Below the pieces are notes generated by a model. It searched no databases. It saw only the letters and a program-made list of their open reading frames with translations, and was not told where the DNA came from. Positions 8,917-19,943 of a DNA stretch of 22,091 nt are shown piece after piece; the first letter of the stretch is position 1, and each line of letters opens with the position of its first letter. The stretch comes from Goniomonas avonlea (lineage: Eukaryota; Cryptophyceae; Goniomonadida; Goniomonadaceae). Position numbers and translations under genes: made by a program. The stretch is taken from contig QUTJ01031818.1 of NCBI GenBank assembly GCA_003573635.1, forward strand, positions 1-22,091, given 5' to 3'.

Positions 8917-11900
8917 AGTGCTCGCTTTGCCGGGCTCACCGACAACGAGTCAGAAATCGAATCTCAGAGTGACGCACCGTATGAGAGCATAGAGCTTCAG
9001 GTTCTGAGCAAACTTTTCTATCTCATTCTGATATCTCTTTTCCATAGGAGAATCGTGTCAGGTCGAAGTACGAGCAAGCGTTGCATCTTTTGGCACAAAA
9101 CTCTGAAGACTGCACCAACCGTGCCATAGACTTATTGCTGGAGATTTTGGATGATCCTCTTGTGGCGTGCTCAGATCAGGTGTGTTCCTGGCTTCGCACA
9201 TGAACGCGATCTTTTACCAACCTTCAGAATCGGAAGACAAACTCCCTGGATTCTTTGCAGCAGCTCCACTTCTTGAGTTTAAAGATTCTTGGCAACATTG
9301 CTGAGCAGAATCAACAGCCTGAGGTCGCGGCACAGTGGTTTGCACAGGTCTGTCCTTGGTTGTTCGGCGGAAGCTGAGGCGCCATTCAGGCCGTTGCAGT
9401 GGACGGGACAGATGTAACACTCTGGTACAAGCTTGGTTGTCTAGCCTTGGATGATGCCCGGTTGAACGTTGCTCGGTTTGCCTTTGAGCAAGGATTCATG
9501 TGCAATCCGCGGTTCTCGCCTTGCGCAGAGAAGCTATGTGATGTGAGTCTGAGGTTGGTCGGAATGCGGGACACTTGACATTTGCCAGGTGAATTTTGAA
9601 CTTGGTGACTTCGATGCGTGCCTTGCGCTTCTGGACCAGATTCCAAATTCCCCGAAAGCCCTGGTCATCCGTGCTCGGATGCTGCAGGCGTCACACAGGT
9701 CCCGACCCAAGATTCAGATGAAACCCACTGACTCCTCTCACCGCAGACATCACGCAGATGCTCTTCTTGAACTTGCTGGCGACATTCCTGAACCAGTGAC
9801 CAAACGCCTCAAACTGTGCGCTTGAAAACCCGAGAGCCGCCACTCATCTTTTTTGCCTCAGACAACCCGAGAAGAGACAGTCCGTCGTCTCCCTTGACGT
9901 TGCAGTTTTGGAGACACTTGACAGTGATAAAAGTGCTCACGCTTCGCAAGTGCGAATGATGTGGCAGCGGCTCGGCGACACCTTATTACAGGTAAGTCTA
10001 CTTGCAAATATGTTGGGGACACATATTGCAGGTAATGTTTTGGACGATTATTGGAGGCAATGCTTGATATGGCCCTAATGCCTTTCGGTGGTCATTTCAG
10101 TTCCTTTTTGTTGTTGTTGCGCAATGTCCATTGGACTCCAAAGCGTCTCATGTCATGGACTATGGACGACGGTCCCGTAGAGATCTCGTTGTGAACGCCC
10201 ACGGGTAAAACAGCCCCGCTAGTGTCACTCATTTTCTAGTCCGCGTGTCATCCCATTAATCTGGCATTCAGTATCTTCTGGAAGTGCAAGCTGGAGTGGC
10301 AGTTGAGCCGCAGTCGGCTCCAGTCTCGCTCACTCTCAGAGTGATTCCTGCCCGGACTGTGGCGCCTCTCACAGCTTCGGTCGTCGACGCGACGTCTTCG
10401 GCCGCTGGTGGGTGACCTTCGCTTGCTCTCAGTGACAACGGACCCATTGTCCGATCTCACGAGATTCGCAGCGCATCCTTGTGTCCCACATGTCACAGCT
10501 CGAGGGAGAGCTGCAGAAGCCGGGGAGGTGCAAGCGGACGGGTACGCAAACGAGTGCCACAAGTGCCGCCAGCTCGGAGAGCTGTTACTCTGCGAAGGAG
10601 GTGGGATCTGCGACTGCGTCTTGGAATGTTTTTGTGTCCAAAATGTTGTGGGAACTGGGAGCGTACTGATGGTCTGCACTTTTGCAACTTTCAATCACAC
10701 ACAGACGCAGGTTGCTTTCGTGGGTGGCATGTCAAGTGTATTCCTGGGCTGACGAGGAGAATGGTGGCGGATCTGGGGGACAACCCTTGGATTTGTACTG
10801 AATGTGGAGGAGAGGATGTGCGTTCGTAGTTCTTCCGATACCCCGCACTGATTCGTGGCGAACCCTCGAAACCCGAGTTCCTGACTTGATCCCAGTTAAC
10901 GGTGCGCTCGACCCAGCCATCTCGGCGATCAAGCGGTCGACGAGATGCTCTGGACCGAAAAGCTTCTCGCTCTGACAAACCTGTCGTTCGTGTCGACTCT
11001 CTGGCCACCCGAATGCAGGTGCGATTGGATCCATGCCAGCTTTACTCGTCATTTGTCCTGCCTGCGATCGTTGGCCTTTCCCAAAATGCTGCGCAGCCAT
11101 TTCTGCAAGCTGCGCAAGCAGGTGGACAACCACCTTCGCTTTCTCCGCCTCCTCCAACGCCCCTGGACAATCTTGAGGAGGTCAAGGACGTGGCGATGAT
11201 TGACGTCAGGGTTTGCGGGACTGGTTCCTCTCCTGTTAGTGGTGACGGCAAGCAAGGTCAAGGCCGTTGCAGCGAAATCGCAGCTGGTGCTCAAGGCGAC
11301 CGCAGCGCACAACCTGCTGCCCCTCAAACGGACCAGTCCTGGCCACCTGTCAAGTCCTTTCTCACCGCAAACAGCGGTCGAAACTCTGGTGTTGTTGATG
11401 TCCTGCATCGGTATGCCCTTGTTCTCTGAACGCACTCTGCTGCAACTCTCAGTGTCCTTGGCTGCCACAGCTCCACATCTCACGCTGCTGCAGGTGGCTC
11501 GATCAGGTCGCAACGTACGCACTCTACCTTGAAGCAGGGCCAGGGTTGTGCCGTCTTGCACTTGCTACGGACACAGTGATCGGCTCGGCTGCGCCATTGT
11601 CTCCCACTGCTATCTTGAGTCTGAGTGAAATGCACCTCGACGCGATTGCTGCAGGTGGGCATACATTGCAAACGTCGCTTGCTCTCTCATGCCTCCTTGG
11701 TGTCTTGTGGCGATTGCGGTGCAGCCAACTGACTCGCGAACAGACGCGTGTGACAAGCAAGTGCACAAGCAAATCAGTAAGTCTCGACCGCCACCTCGAC
11801 TGTGGTCCGGACGGCGGGGAGAGCTGTTCGCGCTCTTGCAACGGCTACCGTTGGGACCAACTCCTGCGCCTGCCTGTGGGTGTTGCTCTCGCTGCCATTC

Positions 11901-14900
11901 CCTGATTATACCTGTCTCCACCGTCATACTATCTCACTCTTCGTCCTTTCGGCCCGTTAGAGCTGACAGAACTGCCAGCTACTGCGGAATTGGACTGCAA
12001 GCTTGAGGTTGACTGGTCTGTGCGAGTACTCTGGGCGCGCAGCAGGGTTGCCAAGCTTTCAGGGGATCTCAATGGAACGGCCGCGCTACTGAAAATATGC
12101 CTGCGAACTCTTGGGGACGATGTGCGCGTGGTTATACCGAGTTGTGTGCACGATAACGTCGTGGACGGAGCGCTGGTCCGGCACAAGGTGGAGGCTCTGA
12201 GTGTGAAGCATTGGTGGTCCCAGGTTTGCTGGCTTGGAACATGGCAGAACACGTGTAACTGGTGATGGCAGGCTCAGGAGCTGGCTTCCGAAGGATGCTA
12301 CCGAGAGCTGATCGACTTGCTCACTCCCCTGCTTCTTCGAGGTGCACGCGTCCCACGATCTCTTGTTCTGTTCCAGGCCAGTTGATCCTTGCGCAGGCGA
12401 AAAGAGGCCGGACGATGCCCCGCTGACAGAGACGCAGTTGGCGGACCTCTTCGATCAGTTTCACCATGCCGCCCTTGCCTGCTCTGATGTGCATGCGGCT
12501 TTGTCTGGCTGCACGTGGGTACTCATTGGTTTGATTGCCTTTCTTTCATGGCAGCTTACTAGTCCTCTTTCCCGTGTTTTATTGGACAACCTGTGTACAT
12601 AGCTGCCTCTTCCATACTCAGCGTGAAGGTCCGAGCTTTTTGCACTGTTGCTTTTCCCCGATTGTCAGTTGCGATTGATCTGACAACCTCCAAACAACAG
12701 CGCGCAATTGCGACACTTGATGGCTCACCTACCGCCTCTCAATGCCTCAACCACGTCTTGTCTGCTCCCTCGCCAAGCCGGCTCCGAGAGCGTGCACAAG
12801 GCCCTACGCAGCTGCATGAAGGTGCTCCTCCGGGTGGAGTCGGTCGCCAAGCACGTCGTGCCGCCTGGCGCTGACCCAAGGTGCGCCCGTGGCACCTCCG
12901 TGCTTTTGATGCATGTTGTGCACGCGGTGTCCAGAATGGCTCGAGTGCTTCTTCCAGGAGGGTTGATGGCCTGCTGTGTGATGTGCTGATGTCTGTACTT
13001 TGGATTCATTGTGCAGTTGTGAACCACGCCGCACACAGAGTCCATCGTGACCCGGTGTTTGAGGACCCTGCACCGCAAGACGAAAGGGCGCGCCGCACCT
13101 CTGGTGACGGCCCGCAACCTGCCGAGGACAGTGTCGACCAGGTGTGCCACTCATGTTCCCGCTGTCTCACCTCTCACTTTCTGATTGATCATCGCCCGCC
13201 CACACGGCACGGTAATCTAACCGTCTGCAGGATGACGAACTCAGCGATGTTGGTATCGTGGCGTGTGATCTACCGGCGGGGTTGTTAGACCTGGTTGTCA
13301 GACTGACGGAGTGTGTGACTGCCTCCCAGACATCATCTCCCCGTGCAGAGGTATGCAATGCCCATCGCTGTTTTCACCGCCACCCGTGTGGCTCTTGTCC
13401 CTGACCTCGAGCCATCCTCACATATCCGCATTAGATGGCGTATCGCTGCTTCATGACGCTGTATCAACTACTGTGTGCCACCGCGGCCTTCTCGGACCCT
13501 GGAGGTTACGGACGTCGCGTCAAGTTCCTCAGTCTGGCGCATGTCAATATCGGCCGTTTGGTGTGTTTCTCTTCCGTGCTGGCCTTGTTTAAATCTTGGT
13601 GATTCTGTTTAATTCTGGTGGCCTGTTGGTTCTGTTCGACCCGACCATCATTGCACTCCAACAACTTGCTCGAAGCTTTGGCGACTGTTTGCGAGCCGCA
13701 ACCCTTCCTGATTCGTCTGGGCACGCAGGTTGGCTGTCGCACCAACGACTGTGCTTTCCTTCACCTGTTCTGCCGCGTGCTCTTGCACGGGTTCGCGCAG
13801 GTGAGGTCTCTCTCGCATATTTCCCGTCTTGCGTTTAACTTCGTTTCACAGCCAAGAGAAGCAGAAGAACGGGACGACAAGTCAGAGGCATCAGACTCCG
13901 ACTCCGACGAGGAGGACGATGAGACTGACCAGAGTGAGCGGCACTTAATCGAGGGTGAACTGGCAATGTGTTACACCTGCCTCTACGGAGTTTCTCTGCG
14001 TGAGTTCCGTGCCACGGCCGCGCGTTACGCAAGCCTTGGCCACCGTGCCCCGGATCTTTCCAACGTAAGTTGTCCAGGCGACCGCACATGTGCACCGAGC
14101 CGAAGTCCACTCTTGGACGTTTTGTGTCGGTGTCAACCGTGTTTCGTGTGTGTTGGCATACGGTGTGATTCGTGTGAACACAGGTGTGCGTCGATGCCAA
14201 AGCCTCCGCAGAGCTGTTCGCGTTTGCCAGACCGTTTGCTTTGAAGAGTGAGTCGGCCAAAAGATGCCATTTTCTCGCTCACCCTCGTACGCTGCCTCCT
14301 ACGCTGCCTGCCTCATAAGCTGTCTCGTACGCTCGTATTGCCTCAGTTGACCTGTGTCGTTCACCGACCTCCAGTGCCTGCTTTCCCTGATGTGCTGCCT
14401 CTCATTCGCGTGCAGTGGTGCAGGGAAGTAACTCCAACACTACCACCCTACGTTCAAATGAGCTTCAAGATCTCTTCCAGGTCCGCACATGTAATGACAG
14501 ACAGGGCATCCATTTCTTCTATCTCGCTGCTCATTACCGATCGTGAGAAGGAGGTAGACGGGAATTTTTCTGGAAGTGAAAGTGAAAGGAAGGTCGTGAT
14601 TTGCACGAGTACTCCTTGATGGATGATGTTGACACCCCGACCCCAAACCTGCGGAACACCTGAACCAAACGCAGCGAGTGCACGATGCATTCCCAGAACC
14701 ACCGATCGAGCTAGCCAGAAGGAAGGGTGAGGTGACGTCCTACCTCATGCCGCCACCGGCCCTGCTCGACTCTTCTGCCCCTGCCAACGTCCTTGACCTC
14801 CTTATGCCCGCTATCCCTCCGTCGCTTCTCGCCCCCCCCGCCCTGGCGGCCGGTGCACAGCAGCAGGGTGCGACGGAGGAGCTGTACCGAGACTTGTACT

Positions 14901-17900
14901 ATATGCTCGGCCGCATGCGTCAAGCCCAGGTCACACTCATTTTTCGTTTCTCTTAGACCAAACTAATTTGGGTTGTGCGTTGGCACGCAACTCAACATGC
15001 GGAGTTTTGATTCCGAAGATGTTGTGTGAGTGGTTCCTCTGTGCAAATGAAATGGTCCTCATTTCCCTCGCTGGAGTCGCATGCTTGACTGCGTGGGACA
15101 CTGTGCCGCAAGTCTGCGCAATTGTAACCGTCCGCCAGGTGTTTGTGGGGCTGAGAGGGAAGGGAAAGAGCATTGGTTCGTACCACAAGGACAGCCAGTG
15201 GCAAGCTGTCGTCACGCTCTTCCACAAGGATCTGTGGATGGATGCCTCCGTGAACCGAGTCAGTGGCCCCCCCACACTCTTTTGCTCGCTTCTTGTTTGC
15301 CTTGCCCTCCCTTATTTCATCTGCTTCAGCTCTTGTCTTTGCAAAGCCTAACTCTTGCACAGAGCCGCAGCTGGAAGGCACTCGCAGAGACTCTCAGAGT
15401 GTTTTTGCACTCAAATTTTCTCAAGGATTTTGCCTTGTTGGAGGATTCTCCTGTTGCGCTCGACGTGCATTGTCGCGCGGTACGTTCTCTTCCTCTGCTT
15501 CAATTTCCTTGGGCTTGCCAGCTCACGCGGCCCTTGTTTGTTTCTGGTTTCTGAAAGCCCTGTCGCCTCCAAAAAGAAGTCTGTGGACACAGCAGGGCGC
15601 TCTCTTTGCTTCGTGTTTTGGTGCGTGTGCTGACACATTGGACTAGGTCCGCTGCTACTGGGCAGTGCACCACATCGACCCGAGTGATGTCATGGCTTGT
15701 TATTTTCTGGGGCTCCTCCTTTACCACCGCGCCACCATTGCCAGTGACTCGCTTGTAAGGACCCTTGAGATTCCCGTCTTGTCATTGTAGCCACTGTGTT
15801 GCTGCGGAGACGGCGGAGTACAACCGTCTCCTTCTCATACAACCGTCTCCTTCTCATGCAACCGTCTGCTTCTCAAATCTCGGAAAGCGGATCACGGGAT
15901 TTCTGAAACCTGAAGCAAACCCCCGCTCTGAGCAGCCCGTGCCGGTCGGCTGGAGGTTGAAACTCTGTGCAGAATTCTGAGGTGCGGCGGAAGCTCCATC
16001 AGGCGTCCTTCGACTGGTTCTCCAAGGCAACGGCAGGCTCTCTCAGGGGCCCTCGCCAGTGGCAGGTGTGGCCCTCTCTTTGAAATCCTATTTCATTTCA
16101 TTTGTGTTGAGCTGCTCCCCTGGTCACACTGAGGCAAGACTGTTGATGCCGTGACTCGAGAGAGTGGACCACGTCGTCCTTGACGTGTGGCGTTGTCCGA
16201 CGCCTTGACGCGATGCAACTCAACAAACTCACGCTGACGCAACAGGTGTACTATTTCCTCGGGAAGCTCGGGCGCAAGTTAGGGCACAGTCCAGAGTCTG
16301 TCCTGGAGTCCTTCCAGGTGACGCTGTGCGCCTGCTTGTCTGGCTTGTTGTGCATAGACGAGTGTGTGTTGCATTAACGCAAATTAATGCCTCAGCCAAC
16401 TTGGTTTCACCAACTTGTACAGCAAGCCATGGACGCAAATGCAAAGCAGTATCGCGAAGAGCGACAACCTGGTGGCTCCAAGTACAAAGCGGGGGGGGTC
16501 ACAGGCGGACCGAGCGACCCGCAGTTTGTCGAGACTTTGTATTCCCTGCACGCTGCCCGACTCAAGTTTCTCCTTAACCACCATCAGGTCTGTGTCAGCC
16601 CGTCAGCTCTGTCATGATGTGCTTGGTGTGAGCCCCATTGCAAGCACCCATGCTTCATCGTGTGGCTGATTTGTCAATTGCTCCTCGTTCTGCCGCTTGC
16701 CTTTTGACACCTTGCCATCCAGTCCTCTGCGGTGGTTTCTGTGGCTGCCAAGTATTCCCTGGCTTTTAGTCTCTGTAAGCTTGGCTTCATCCCAGTCTCT
16801 CTTCCACTTTCTGACTTCATTTTTTTCGATCTTGGCAACCACTGACCTGCTTTCTGGAAGCACGGGCGTGATGGAGTTGGTAACACCTCTCGCAGTGAGG
16901 AGCAGTGGTACTGATACTCTCCGTCCTGCCTGTTCCAGGTATGCTTGTTACCCCGTTTGGTCTGGAGGGTCGCCATCAAAGCAGTCTTGTGACTGCCCGA
17001 GTTGAGCCTGGGAAACAATCATCGGGTGCTTGTCACTAACATTTCGTTTCAGATCGCGTTCGGTTCCGGAGACTCCAACGTCGGCGCGCGACGAACCCGA
17101 GGGGCCTGAGACAGCCAGGCGCGATAGTGCAGATGTTCACGAGGCGACGGAGGCCACAAGTCCTGCTCCTGCCTCGACGCGCGGTACTGTTCTTTGCTCG
17201 CGCTGTTGGCCAGGCAACACCTATGGTCAGCGATGGCAGCACTCGCCGCAACACTCCCACCTGCACTCTCACCTGCACTCACACAACCAACTCAGAATGC
17301 GTCCCGCCCACCAGGATCTTCGTATCTCACACACCTTTCATGATCGACATCCCGTCCCTCACTCCTCCCATCCTCGTCGTGTCCCTCACTCTCTCATTCT
17401 CTTTGTGTCCCGCACACATGTCATGAACCCCAGTCCGCACGTCTCTCCATTTTGTCCCCGGTCGCTTTTCTTTGCGCAATCCTCGAACTTGTCGCCAGTC
17501 GGGAAAATGTCACCCTATGGGCAGGTCGCTGGCCCACGTCGCGCCGTGACAACGCTGAGGGTCGCTGTGATCCTGGCAGCGATGTGGATGGTGGCGGGGA
17601 CGATGGGCATCCCACGGCGGGACCTGCAAGCCCACGGCCCCGCGTGCTGGTCGACTGGAGTCCCGAGGCGTTGAGTATCCTGGAAGACTCCTTGGAAGCG
17701 ATGCGCGAGTGCCGACGTCGTTGCTCCTGGTCCTCTCGCGCTGTGTATCGTGTACGTTTGCCTTGCTGTTGCCTCAGCATTCCCGTTCCCACTCGCATTG
17801 GACAGTCTCCTCTTTCTTTCTCATCCTCTGCCTTGGTCTTACCCCGTGTAGCTTGCAGCCACAGCGTACAACATCGGGCTTATGACTCCGCTCGAAGCCT

Positions 17901-19943
17901 TGTCGGAGCTGTTGGTGCTGTTTATGACGAGCCCTGAAGCCAAGACTGTCTTTTTCCGGATCTGGCAGCTTCCTGACGTTGACTGCGACAGGTGAGTTCT
18001 CGTTGAACCACAGCATCGAGAGGGGGGAGTGTCTCACAATCTTGTTAATATTTTCCGGAACCGTCGATGCATGCGAAGTGTGTGTAAATTCACTTTGGCT
18101 TCTGCAGCAAGGGCCACAACGTCAGACTGAAAAGAAAATGCACGAATTTGCTGATTAAACTCTTGGTGGAGACGGAGGACCTTCGAACGCTCTCCAAGCT
18201 CGTCGTTCATCTGCGAAAAGAACAAAAGGTCCTGCTGGTTCCTCTCTTGACGGGATTTATTTGCACACATTGCCATCATACACAATGTATCACTCTCATT
18301 GGGCGTCGCCTCTCGCGTCACTGCTGTTTTGTAACGAGATTTTACAATGGTAGTGTTTTCTGTTTGAGTGCGTCTTGCGTTCGGTCCGACAACGATTTCG
18401 TTTTGAGACCGAAATGACCGTTGGATGCAGGCGTTGGAAACGGAGGCCCTCAATCCTGAGCGCGGACAGCCTTCGGACAGACTGCTCACTGTTACAATGG
18501 GTTTCGATTCGCAACTTCGATTTGCTCTGCAGGGACAGTTCAAGGTGTGGAGCTTCAATATTTTCCAGTTGAACAGTCTTTCTCTGCTGCATGTGCACCC
18601 ATTGCCACGTTTCTCACACATGTCGACGCGCACAGCTACTGCAGCAACAGCACGACATTCTCGACTCCAAGGAGTTCTTTTTACAGGTTGGTCCTTGTGT
18701 CTCCGTGATTTAGAGATCAGTTGATTCCGACCTATTAGGTTGGCCGATTCCGGAAAGATCTGCTCTATGATCCTCTCTATCCTCCGGTGCCGGCCCAGGA
18801 CAGCGTCGACGCCTTGCTGGTGACAGCTTGCGCGGAACATTTTGGCAAATATTCCCCTGCCGCGGTCGGAGCCACAGTTGCTTCGGAACAGGGCGGGAGC
18901 CAGCAGCAGGCTGCTGCTGCTGCTGGTGGTGGTGGTGGTGGTGGTAGTGAGGAAGGTATGCAGACAACATCACCGAGGTGCCAGTTTGACTGTCTGTCCT
19001 TGCCCTTTATCAGAGATGTTCCGAGTTGGCAGTGTCAATGTCGGGACTGTCCACACTGTCGGTGAGGCTTGACTTCGATTGTTGGAGACGGATATTGAGT
19101 GCGTCGGCGAATGTTCGCATCATCATTGCCAATGTTCGCTGACACGCGACATGGCAGGCTGGACAGTCTCCACCGCAGCAGCTGCGTGGGCATCGTTGAC
19201 GGCACTCGACAAGACAATCGAGGGAGGGGCCACCAAGGTGCTCATTCATCAACAACTGTTTCAGAATCCTTCTCTCGCTTTGATCTTGACTTTGGCTCCG
19301 AGTCATTTTCACACACACGGCGATGTAACGTGCACTGACCTTGGCATTTGTCCCCTCCCCATCCGCGCTAACCGTCGGGAAGAAGCAAGATGCTGCTCAC
19401 CTTGAGCAAGAAGCCTGTTCCACATTTCATTAACTCTTATTTTATGTTCCTGTTTGAATGTTCACATGACAGCGATCTCGGCTCAAGCGCCCCATCTTCG
19501 ATAAGTCAGGAGGAGACAAGGAAGGCTCTACCCCAGTGGAGCCAGAGGCAACACACGACAGACCAGACAAGCACCCACGACGCGAGGACTCGGAACAAGA
19601 GCGGGGCGGTACGATCGATGTCAGCACGAGCCCACATCAAAGGGATGCTGTGTCTGCAAGCACACAGCCCGTATCTCGGACTCAGGTGCAAGCCCCGACG
19701 CAAGCGCAACCAGAAGCACAGGTGCAGGCACAGGAACAGGCCCAGGCACCAGGCAGCTCAACGTTGAGTCAAGGTCCCGCAGCGACTGCGCCCAGGGTAG
19801 GGACACAACCTCCAACCACTCCCGCGCAGCCACCTCCAGGGCAATTCATGTACTCGCAGTGCTTGCAGAGCATGTGGAATATGGGACCCTATATGTTTAG
19901 TCCCTACGCTCCGCAATGGAGACCTCGGCCACCTCCAAAATGA
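8871..19943 (+). CDS. CABIN1/HIR3-like HIR histone chaperone subunit with PHD finger
   Basis: Scaffold subunit of the HIR/HIRA complex, which deposits H3.3-H4 independently of replication. Modelled exons: 8871-8873, 8917-9000, 9048-9179, 9228-9347, 9390-9542, 9589-9698, 9747-9815, 9862-9991, 10272-10407, 10472-10600, 10711-10817, 10896-11410, 11494-11654, 11744-11776, 11961-12223, 12272-12380, 12430-12514, 12701-12975, 13017-13141, 13231-13350, 13435-13560, 13729-13800, 13852-14064, 14184-14247, 14416-14480, 14675-14929, 15139-15258, 15363-15479, 15647-15754, 15973-16065, 16246-16317, 16396-16587, 16723-16774, 16896-16938, 17053-17183, 17525-17751, 17852-17991, 18108-18228, 18431-18544, 18636-18686, 18739-18955, 19014-19061, 19158-19237, 19473-19943. 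About 2016 codons (human CABIN1 has about 2200). The colinear match to CABIN1 runs from the N-terminal TPRs to the FFRIWQLP segment. Less certain: the acceptor of exon 10, whether exon 12 holds an in-frame intron, and exons 14, 17, 33-34 and 42-43. No stop occurs in frame before TGA at 19941. Confidence 0.88.
9048..9991 (+). other. N-terminal TPR block of the CABIN1-like protein
   Basis: Exons 3-8 encode TPR helices. KYEQALHLLAQNSEDCTNRA and LKILGNIAEQNQQPEVAAQW lead into VDGTDVTLWYKLGCLALDD and NVARFAFEQGFMCNPRFSPC. Human CABIN1 has LDSTDVNLWYKIGHVAL and LARHAFEEGLRCNPDHWPC at the same place. Then come LGDFDACLALLDQIPNSPKA, EKRQSVVSLDVAVLE (human KKRQALIVREKEPDLK) and WQRLGDTLLQYLLEV (human WKCLGESLLAMYNHL). 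This colinearity identifies the family. Confidence 0.9.
9992..10271 (+). other. 280-nt intron 8 of the CABIN1-like gene
   Basis: Flanked by CAG|GTAAGT and CATTCAG|T. Holds a partial local duplication (TTACAGGTAA at about 9985 and TTGCAGGTAA at about 10026) and otherwise nothing recognisable. Confidence 0.6.
10555..10805 (+). other. PHD finger (C4HC3) inside the CABIN1-like protein
   Basis: Spliced across intron 10601-10710, the sequence gives C-H-K-C, LLLCEG, G-C-F-R-G-W-H-V-K-C and PWICTEC. Ligand spacing is C-x2-C-x8-C-x3-C-x4-H-x2-C-x18-C-x2-C with the usual Trp two before the penultimate Cys. PHD fingers commonly read histone H3 tails. It sits after the N-terminal TPRs and before a basic linker (QPSRRSSGRRDALDRK) that aligns with the Lys/Arg-rich stretch of human CABIN1. 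An alternative acceptor six bases upstream (10705) adds two residues between the third and fourth ligands. The exon before it could begin at 10472, 10499 or 10516. Confidence 0.75.
11341..14929 (+). other. Conserved central region of the CABIN1-like protein
   Basis: In-order matches to CABIN1/Hir3: VKSFLTANSGRNSGVVDVL (human VHEFLLENLTNGGILELM); HRWLDQVATYALYL with PTAILSLSEMHLDAI (human LMSLSCMELQLD); WSVRVLWARSRVAKLSGDLN (human VVRVYWLKARFLALQGDME); ELIDLLTPLLLRG with SLVLFQ and ACSDVHAAL; LSLAHVNIGRLVGCRTNDC (human LNTAHEYLGRRSWCCNSDG); an acidic patch at 13870-13935; ELAMCYTCLYGVSL (human LEQCFYCLYSFP); VHDAFPEPPIELARRKGEV with a TSYL strand; and ELYRDLYYMLGRMRQAQ (human ELYYLLADYHFKN). 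These helices continue the TPR-like superhelix. Confidence 0.85.
15821..15877. repeat. 19-bp tandem repeat x3 in CABIN1-like intron 29
   Basis: CAACCGTCTCCTTCTCAT plus one base occurs at 15821-15839 and 15840-15858, and with a few changes at 15859-15877. It is pyrimidine-rich and lies in intron 15755-15972. Confidence 0.85.
17184..17524 (+). other. 341-nt pyrimidine-rich intron 35 of the CABIN1-like gene
   Basis: Runs from GTACTG to ATGGGCAG. It contains short CACCTGCACTCT-type repeats (about 17257-17282) and long C/T tracts such as CCCTCACTCCTCCCATCC. I see no coding match, but the boundaries are chosen on phase and consensus only, and a small exon could be hidden here. Confidence 0.45.
18431..19943 (+). 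other. C-terminal tail of the CABIN1-like protein with low-complexity tracts
   Basis: Exons 39-44. Exon 41 (18739-18955) contains adjoining tracts of 3 Gln, 5 Ala and 7 Gly, each built from one repeated codon (CAG, GCT, GGT), a signature of triplet expansion. The last exon (19473-19943) encodes basic patches (RSRLKRPIFDK, DKHPRRED) that could act as nuclear localisation signals. A Gln/Pro/Thr/Ala-rich stretch follows, ending in an aromatic tail (FMYSQCLQSMWNMGPYMF, then YAPQWRPRPPPK and TGA at 19941-19943). The tail is probably disordered. Junctions of exons 42-43 are supported only by phase and splice consensus. Confidence 0.65.

Larger units (their letters stand above)
15139..18228 (+). other. 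C-terminal TPR-like region of the CABIN1-like protein
   Basis: Matches continue: WQAVVTLFHKDLWMDASVNR then SRSWKALAETL (human [21 protein letters not shown]); VRCYWAVHHIDPSDVMACYF (human CFRRALEIDSSNLSLWIEY); RQWQVYYFLGKLGRKLGHSP (human [20 protein letters not shown]); DPQFVETLYSLHAARLKFLL (human ALEVYFRLHASILKLL). A disordered insert follows at about 16723-17640. Then SSRAVYRLAATAYNIG, AKTVFFRIWQLPDVDCD (human FFNGIWRIPVDEIDRP) and NLLIKLLVETEDLRTLSKLV (human [20 protein letters not shown]). The block holds the family's most diagnostic C-terminal segments. Confidence 0.87.

Noticed and set aside
10479-10829. Alternative Cys-rich reading (CPKCC and HFC) overlapping the PHD exon
   Set aside because: No splice acceptor allows that frame to join the upstream CHKC exon. 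The ligand spacing is poor, whereas splicing 10601-10710 gives a canonical PHD finger.
16588-17052. Open frame of about 100 codons at 16697-17005 as an uninterrupted exon
   Set aside because: It does not keep frame with the flanking CABIN1-like exons. Two small exons (16723-16774 and 16896-16938) with splice consensus fit the phase better, though with modest certainty.
19471-19490. Resemblance of TCGGCTCAAG to the end of the dinoflagellate spliced leader
   Set aside because: Only a short match, lying within the last coding exon of a cis-spliced gene.
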